Below, in pieces: positions 4,259 through 7,999 of a stretch of 7,999 nucleotides of DNA. Within the stretch, counting starts at the first letter, position 1, and every line of letters begins with the position of its first letter. This DNA comes from JAAAOZ01 sp964496595 (GTDB taxonomy: Bacteria > Chloroflexota > Anaerolineae > B4-G1 > SLSP01), in assembly GCA_964496595.1 (NCBI GenBank), contig CAZCAI010000187.1, forward strand, positions 1-7,999, read 5' to 3'. The notes below the pieces were generated by a model that had not been told where the DNA came from, ran no database searches, and worked only from the letters and a program-made list of their open reading frames with translations. The position numbers and the translations under genes were made by a program.

Positions 4259-6752
4259 CAATTTCTCCCAACAGAATGCGATCCCCGGCGGCGGCGATCT
4301 GCCAGCGATCCAGCGTATCGAGCCAGTAGACGCCCGTTTGCAGCCAATAACAGCCCTCCGCCTCGACGGGGATGGCAATAGCGTGCCGTTGCACGATCAG
4401 GTCGCCCACGCGCCACTGGTCGAGACCGACGCCCAGGCCGTCGGCGTTGGCCGCGAGCGCGCCCTCGCCGGCGAGCAGATGACCCATCACGGAGAGGCCG
4501 CGCAGTTCGGGGATGGCGGCCACGCGCCAGAAGGTCGCCAGCTCGACGGTGTCGCCGGGGCGATAGGGGCCAGGATCGAAGCGCGCGCCCTCGAAGATAA
4601 GCGGGCCATCGGTGGGCAACGGCGCGGCGAGCAGTTCCGTCTCCAGGGCCTGCGCTGGCGCTAACGCCGAGGGCGCGACGTGGCCCGCCCGCACGGATGG
4701 AGCGGGCGCATCCCCGCTCCGGTAGCAGGCAAAGGCCGGATACGTGCTCGATTCCCGCTGCTCGTAGGCCAAATCGAGCGCGGCGATCTGGTCCGCCACA
4801 AAAGGTTGCGCCATCAACGCCGTATCGCGGGCCAGCAGGTGGTAGCCGCCGCCAGGCGGGATGAGCCACGCCTGCGTGCAATCGAAGAAGGCCAGGCGCG
4901 GCTGCGCTCCCATCCCGGCCTCGATGGCCTCGGCGGGCAGCGGCGCGACCGGCGTGGTACACTGCGCGACCCACTCCACGGCCACGTCCTCCGGGGATAC
5001 GTCGTAGACCAGCAGTCCGTAGCCCGGCTGCGCGACCGGCTCGCGGTGGCGGAACCAGTCGTAGAGATCGCCGGGCGTCACCATAATCCCCTGAAGCGGG
5101 GTGGCGCTGATCGCATAGACCGCCGGTTGCGGCGCGAAGGGCGTCAGCGCGTCGGCGGCGATGTCGCGGGCCGGGGGCAGCGGTTCGTAATCGATGCCGT
5201 AGGCGACCGGATCGACATAGGTGTAATAACTCAAGCGCACCGAGGCGATGCCCTCGTCGGCCATGTACTCGCGCAGCGCAATGAACGACTGCCCCCAATC
5301 CACGTTGGAGTCCACCAGATGGCGGTAGCCGTTCTCAGGGCCGCCGGCCAGCGGATTGAAGTGGGCCAGGTGGAAGGGCGCGATGGCGAGGGCGCTGAAC
5401 GCAAGCCAGAGGATCAGTGCAGTAAGGAGTAAAGGAGTAAGAAGTAAGCGGAACCTGCCGCCCAACGGAGCAACTCGCTCTCCTACTCCCCTATCCACAA
5501 TAACCCCAATGCCTAGATAGAGAAACGGAAACGTCGGCAGCAGGTGGCGATGGCCGATGTTCATCCCGCTGGCAAGGGCCGAGATCCAATAGAGCGCGGG
5601 GAAGCAGAGCAGCGGCGCGGTGCGCAGCCAGTGACGCGGGCCGCGCTTCAGCCAGACCGCCGCCGCCCAGAGGCCCGCTATCAGCAGGGGGAGCGGCGTC
5701 TTCACGGCGGTGGTGTAGAAGAAATACCACCACCATCCGCCCACGCGCCGCGCGCCGTGGACGAAGGCTACGCGCTGCGCGTCTTGGAAGATGATGCGCC
5801 ACAGGCCGATGTGGGCCGGGAAGGGCAGTGGCAGGTCGCCGCCCGGCAGAGGGCCGATTTGGAAACCGTAGACGGCCCAGAGCGCGACGAAGGCGACGCC
5901 GGCGAGGGCAAAGAGTTCTAACGCCAGGTTTTTGACCGATGAACGTAGGTCGGAATGGTATTCCGGCCCGGTGGACTGCCAAATCCGTGCGCGCTCAAGA
6001 TTCTCTCCGTCCCACGGGGATCTGGCGATCCCCTTCGAACGAGAATGATAAGCGTCAACGGGGAAAAGACGCGGCCAAATCAGCATCACGACGATGGCGG
6101 GGGCATAGAGGAAGCCGGAGCCTTTGCTCGCCAGGGTCAGCCCCAGGAAGAGGCCGGAGACCAGAATCCAGCGCCGGCGAGCGACGCCCTCCGGGGCGCG
6201 AGATGCGCGCCACGCGGCGTAGAGCGCGGCGAGGCCCGTCAGCGTCACGCCGAGGTCGGTGGTGGCGAGGTTGGCGTGCGCGAGCAGGTTGGGATCGAAG
6301 GTGAGCAGGGCCAGCGCCAGCGCGCCGGCCCATCCGCCGCCAAGCTCCGCGCCCCAACGGTAGACGAGGGCCGCCAGGAGCACGGCCAGCAGCATCGTTG
6401 GCGCGCGCGTGGCGAAGGTCAGCCGCTCGATGGGGCCGAGGTGCGGCAAGACGGCGCGGGCGTAGGCGAGGAAATCGTGGCCCCATCCGGGGAACGCGGG
6501 CAGCTTGGGCAGCGGCGTGCCGAGGTGGCGCGTCAGCGGCGCGGCATTGAGGGCGTTGAGCAAGGGCGGGTGACCGTGCAGCGGCGGCGCCCACAGATCG
6601 CCGGTCGCCAAATAGGTCAGCCCGGCGACGATGTGCGAGGGTTCATCCGAGGTAAGAGAAAGCCGAGGCGCGCTCAACGCGAGTTGGGCAAAGAGCGCCA
6701 ACAGCAACACCAGGACGAACCCTCGACGACGGATCAACATACCATTGGGCAA
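4245..6752 (-). CDS. Large PMT/ArnT-type glycosyltransferase with C-terminal beta-sandwich domain
   Basis: This 835-aa GT-C membrane protein has an N-terminal helix (11-28), then LTSDEPSH at 33-40 with Asp36-Glu37 as the expected catalytic loop pair, HGHPPL at 59-64, DPNLLAHANLATTDLGVT at 153-170, ASKGSGFLY at 208-216, MNIGHRHLLPTFPFLYL at 397-413 and DSNVDWGQSF at 481-490, all typical of ArnT/PMT_2 proteins. About eleven helices end near 460; the rest is outside the membrane. Residues 717-832 form a beta-rich domain (PGDTVELATFWR at 732-743, GCYWLQTGVYW at 800-810) of a type I associate with Chloroflexota glycosyltransferases. Residues 232-273 look like an in-frame insertion of palindromic DNA. 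The start is uncertain: TTG at 6752 has AGTAGG 5 nt upstream, while ATG at 6740 (four codons later) has no clear ribosome site. It starts 6 bp after the preceding gene and overlaps the next by 14 bp. Substrate unknown. Confidence 0.9.
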   Translation of the reverse strand: MPNGMLIRRRGFVLVLLLALFAQLALSAPRLSLTSDEPSHIVAGLTYLATGDLWAPPLHGHPPLLNALNAAPLTRHLGTPLPKLPAFPGWGHDFLAYARAVLPHLGPIERLTFATRAPTMLLAVLLAALVYRWGAELGGGWAGALALALLTFDPNLLAHANLATTDLGVTLTGLAALYAAWRASRAPEGVARRRWILVSGLFLGLTLASKGSGFLYAPAIVVMLIWPRLFPVDAYHSRSKGIARSPWDGENLERARIWQSTGPEYHSDLRSSVKNLALELFALAGVAFVALWAVYGFQIGPLPGGDLPLPFPAHIGLWRIIFQDAQRVAFVHGARRVGGWWWYFFYTTAVKTPLPLLIAGLWAAAVWLKRGPRHWLRTAPLLCFPALYWISALASGMNIGHRHLLPTFPFLYLGIGVIVDRGVGERVAPLGGRFRLLLTPLLLTALILWLAFSALAIAPFHLAHFNPLAGGPENGYRHLVDSNVDWGQSFIALREYMADEGIASVRLSYYTYVDPVAYGIDYEPLPPARDIAADALTPFAPQPAVYAISATPLQGIMVTPGDLYDWFRHREPVAQPGYGLLVYDVSPEDVAVEWVAQCTTPVAPLPAEAIEAGMGAQPRLAFFDCTQAWLIPPGGGYHLLARDTALMAQPFVADQIAALDLAYEQRESSTYPAFACYRSGDAPAPSVRAGHVAPSALAPAQALETELLAAPLPTDGPLIFEGARFDPGPYRPGDTVELATFWRVAAIPELRGLSVMGHLLAGEGALAANADGLGVGLDQWRVGDLIVQRHAIAIPVEAEGCYWLQTGVYWLDTLDRWQIAAAGDRILLGEIDVRP
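4257..4604 (-). other. C-terminal extracytoplasmic beta-sandwich domain of the 835-aa glycosyltransferase
   Basis: These codons (residues 717-832) encode a soluble, beta-strand-rich module: an opening strand LIFEGARF, then GDTVELATFWR, a mid-domain HLL turn, QWRVGDLIVQRHAIAIP, and GCYWLQTGVYW. The layout resembles a domain repeatedly fused to PMT-type membrane proteins in Chloroflexota (recollection). It probably folds outside the membrane and may bind the acceptor or a glycan. Confidence 0.6.
5421..5448. repeat. Short imperfect tandem repeat (AGTAARG units) inside the 835-aa gene
   Basis: Four consecutive 7-8-bp units (AGTAAGG, AGTAAAGG, AGTAAGA, AGTAAGC) lie in frame and, on the coding strand, give RLLLTPLLLTAL (434-445) at the start of a membrane helix. 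The patch and its flank to about 5515 are less GC-rich than the rest of the gene. It could be expanded low-complexity DNA tolerated because it encodes hydrophobic residues. Confidence 0.55.
5934..6059. repeat. Palindromic element in frame within the glycosyltransferase gene
   Basis: This 126-bp segment (42 codons, residues 232-273) lies between two membrane helices. It contains GGTCGGAAT-GGT-ATTCCGGCC (5948-5968, 9-bp stem with one G-T pair) and GGGGATC-TGGC-GATCCCC (6016-6033, perfect 7-bp stem), the latter bracketed by ATTCTC/GAGAAT (6000-6005 and 6041-6046). The encoded peptide is hydrophilic and unlike its hydrophobic flanks. The second hairpin core matches the intergenic hairpin at 1331-1346 at 13 of 14 positions. 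It is best read as a dispersed palindromic repeat inserted without breaking the frame. Confidence 0.6.
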
Positions 6753-6758
6753 ATGCGC

Positions 6759-7829
6759 CTACTGAGTGGTAAACTGCCGCTTCTCCGAAACTAAGGTCTG
6801 GCAACTGCCATTCACATAGCCATAGGAGACGACAACATATTCATACGTAGTCTGAGAGGTCAGCCCCGTCAACTGGATCTGATGATTGTCCATCCAATTC
6901 TGCACGCTCGTGAGTTCCCAATCCGCCGGGGGCCGCCCCCCCTGGATCAGCGGCAGGTAGAGGGTGTGGGTGTAGGTCTCCGGCGGAGACGTTTCTTGAT
7001 CCAGGCGGCGATAGAGCACCTGCCCCAGCGTGTGATTGCCCCCAGTGTGCCACGAAATGGTGGCATAGGTCGTCCCGCGCTGCACATTGACACCTTCGAT
7101 ATACCCGGTGGCCCCCGGCAGAGCTTCGGGATCGACCAAATCGCCGGTATGGGACACCTCTTCAAAGGAGCCTTCATCCCAATAGATGAAGGTATGCTCG
7201 CTGGGATCGGGGTTGGCGCGGGTGAAGACGGTGATGGTGTCGCTCTCGGCCCTCGCCTCGACGGAGAGGTTCTCGTAAGCGTACTTCGAGTTGCTCGGCG
7301 CCGACCAGGTGATGGCATCGATGCGCGGGCCGGTCAGCACAATCTCATCGGGATAATCGCCCGTGGGCGAGATTCCCACCCGCATCCGCGCGTTGTTCGG
7401 CGCGGGATGATCCATATCTAGACCGGAGCGGGAGTACATCGTGAAGCGATAAGTGCGGCACGGCTGCACACTCTCGCGCCGAAAAATGCCGCCGTGGAGA
7501 TTGGTCATAGGCTGGTAGCCCTTGAACATCAGCGCGTAACCGCTCACCGTGCGCCCGGAATACTGCTCGGCCCCCATCTGAGGGAGATCGGTGCCATGCT
7601 CATACCAAGGCTCCCAGGCCCAGGTGCAGGTATCTTCAGAATAGCCATTGCAGGGAAGCCGCGTGTTCGGCGGATAACCGACCTCCCGGTACTCCTTCCA
7701 GAAATCCTCGTAATCAAAGTTGTAATAGTTGCCATCGTCGGCGTGGACGATCCCGAAGGTGAGCAACCCAACGCCCACCAACAGCGCAACCGCAGTCAAT
7801 AACGCTTGTACAGTTTGTCGTTTCATCAT
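6759..7829 (-). CDS. Secreted jelly-roll/FnIII-like protein with internal YLPLI motif; first gene of operon
   Basis: This 356-aa protein starts at ATG 7829, with AAGGAG placed so that GGAG is 8 nt upstream. A frame extension to 7922 is rejected because the signal peptide begins at MMKRQTVQ, with a hydrophobic core at 9-28 and probable cleavage after VHA (28-30). The mature part has an N-terminal beta domain (PCRTYRFTMYSR at 123-134, RMRVGISPTG at 148-157, YENLSVEA at 185-192, YWDEGSFEEV at 216-225), then a fibronectin-III-like domain (about 241-356: YIEGVNVQRGTTYATISW, QVLYRRLD, GLTSQTTYEYVVVSYGY). YLPLI at 291-295 sits in a loop of that domain exactly where the paralogue at 1471-2640 has YLPLV. 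Cys60/Cys68 and Cys124/Cys343 could form disulphides. Unlike the paralogue it has no terminal YLPLV tail. No catalytic motif is visible; a cell-surface binding or structural role is inferred. Confidence 0.85.
   Translation of the reverse strand: MMKRQTVQALLTAVALLVGVGLLTFGIVHADDGNYYNFDYEDFWKEYREVGYPPNTRLPCNGYSEDTCTWAWEPWYEHGTDLPQMGAEQYSGRTVSGYALMFKGYQPMTNLHGGIFRRESVQPCRTYRFTMYSRSGLDMDHPAPNNARMRVGISPTGDYPDEIVLTGPRIDAITWSAPSNSKYAYENLSVEARAESDTITVFTRANPDPSEHTFIYWDEGSFEEVSHTGDLVDPEALPGATGYIEGVNVQRGTTYATISWHTGGNHTLGQVLYRRLDQETSPPETYTHTLYLPLIQGGRPPADWELTSVQNWMDNHQIQLTGLTSQTTYEYVVVSYGYVNGSCQTLVSEKRQFTTQ
6945..6968 (-). other. Internal HTLYLPLI motif in the first operon protein
   Basis: Codons 288-295 read HTLYLPLI, followed by QGG. 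The position in the fibronectin-III-like domain, just after PPET, matches that of HQIYLPLV in the paralogue (1705-1728). Confidence 0.65.
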
Positions 7830-7931
7830 GTAGTTCACTCCTTTTGACTCCAGGTCGACTTTAGTGTAAGACACAAAAACAGCCCAGCTCGATGCAAACA
7901 CTGGCCTGTCGGTCGCCTTCACTCGGGGTGG

Positions 7932-7956
7932 ATTATCAGATCGGTTAAAATCAGAT
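7932..7956 (-). promoter_or_regulatory. Candidate promoter/operator region upstream of the operon
   Basis: On the minus strand, ATCTGAT occurs twice (7956-7950 and 7941-7935) with a 15-bp period. The second copy overlaps GATAAT, a five-of-six match to a -10 box, about 100 nt before the operon's first ATG. No good -35 box sits 16-18 bp upstream. It is a weak candidate; the 7830-7999 leader otherwise shows no gene. Confidence 0.25.
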
Positions 7957-7999
7957 GATCCCCCGTAATCCTACCATCAATTGTCGAAACTTCCAACCG

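Noticed and set aside
4259..4378. N-terminal extension of the second glycosyltransferase to 4378
   Set aside because: The extra 40 residues are basic and unlike an N-terminus before a membrane helix, they overlap the preceding gene, and the ATG at 4258 has a well-placed GGGAG.
5955..6794. Plus-strand open frame of 279 codons opposite the 835-aa gene
   Set aside because: Composition is Arg/Gly/Gln-rich with no recognisable motif, while the minus-strand frame is a clear membrane glycosyltransferase.
7863..7868. TACACT as a -10 box for the operon on the minus strand
   Set aside because: No -35-like hexamer lies at 16-18 bp upstream, and the match is only moderate.
7830..7922. N-terminal extension of the first operon protein
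   Set aside because: It would bury a good signal peptide, and the ATG at 7829 has AAGGAG at proper spacing.

Overview
The window looks like part of a member of the Chloroflexota, probably Anaerolineae or a relative. This is inferred from protein style, not from any marker gene. The signs are secreted proteins with Thr-Pro repeat linkers, secreted proteins carrying the short motif YLPL[V/I], and large GT-C membrane glycosyltransferases, one with a C-terminal extracytoplasmic beta-sandwich. All five convincing genes lie on the minus strand. There is no rRNA, tRNA, CRISPR array or intact transposase.

Right part (about 7829 down to 1471): four genes in one direction with very tight spacing, most likely one operon. 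In transcription order they are (1) a secreted jelly-roll plus fibronectin-III-like protein, 356 aa; (2) an 835-aa PMT/ArnT-type membrane glycosyltransferase, starting 6 bp after gene 1; (3) a second PMT/ArnT-type glycosyltransferase, 522 aa, overlapping gene 2 by 14 bp; (4) a 389-aa secreted paralogue of the first gene, 49 bp further on. Two related secreted proteins therefore bracket two lipid-phosphosugar-dependent glycosyltransferases. A reasonable inference is a surface-protein glycosylation cassette in which the secreted proteins are substrates, partners or products' ligands. Nothing in the sequence proves this.

Middle (930-1470): a non-coding stretch of about 540 bp. The half nearer the left gene is AT-rich and holds two copies of a 20-bp repeat, a short inverted repeat, and a near-perfect LacI-family-type operator palindrome (TTAGCGCTAA core). 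The half nearer the operon end is packed with perfect hairpins. One of these hairpin cores, GGATCTGACGATCC, recurs with one mismatch inside the reading frame of the 835-aa glycosyltransferase, in a 42-codon segment that looks like an in-frame insertion of a palindromic repeat.

Left part (929 to 1): the 5' part of a secreted formylglycine-generating-enzyme-like (SUMF1-fold) protein. Both positions that carry the catalytic cysteines in true FGE are substituted. A Thr-Pro repeat linker follows, and the gene runs off the window. Its base composition is visibly less GC-rich than the glycosyltransferase genes.
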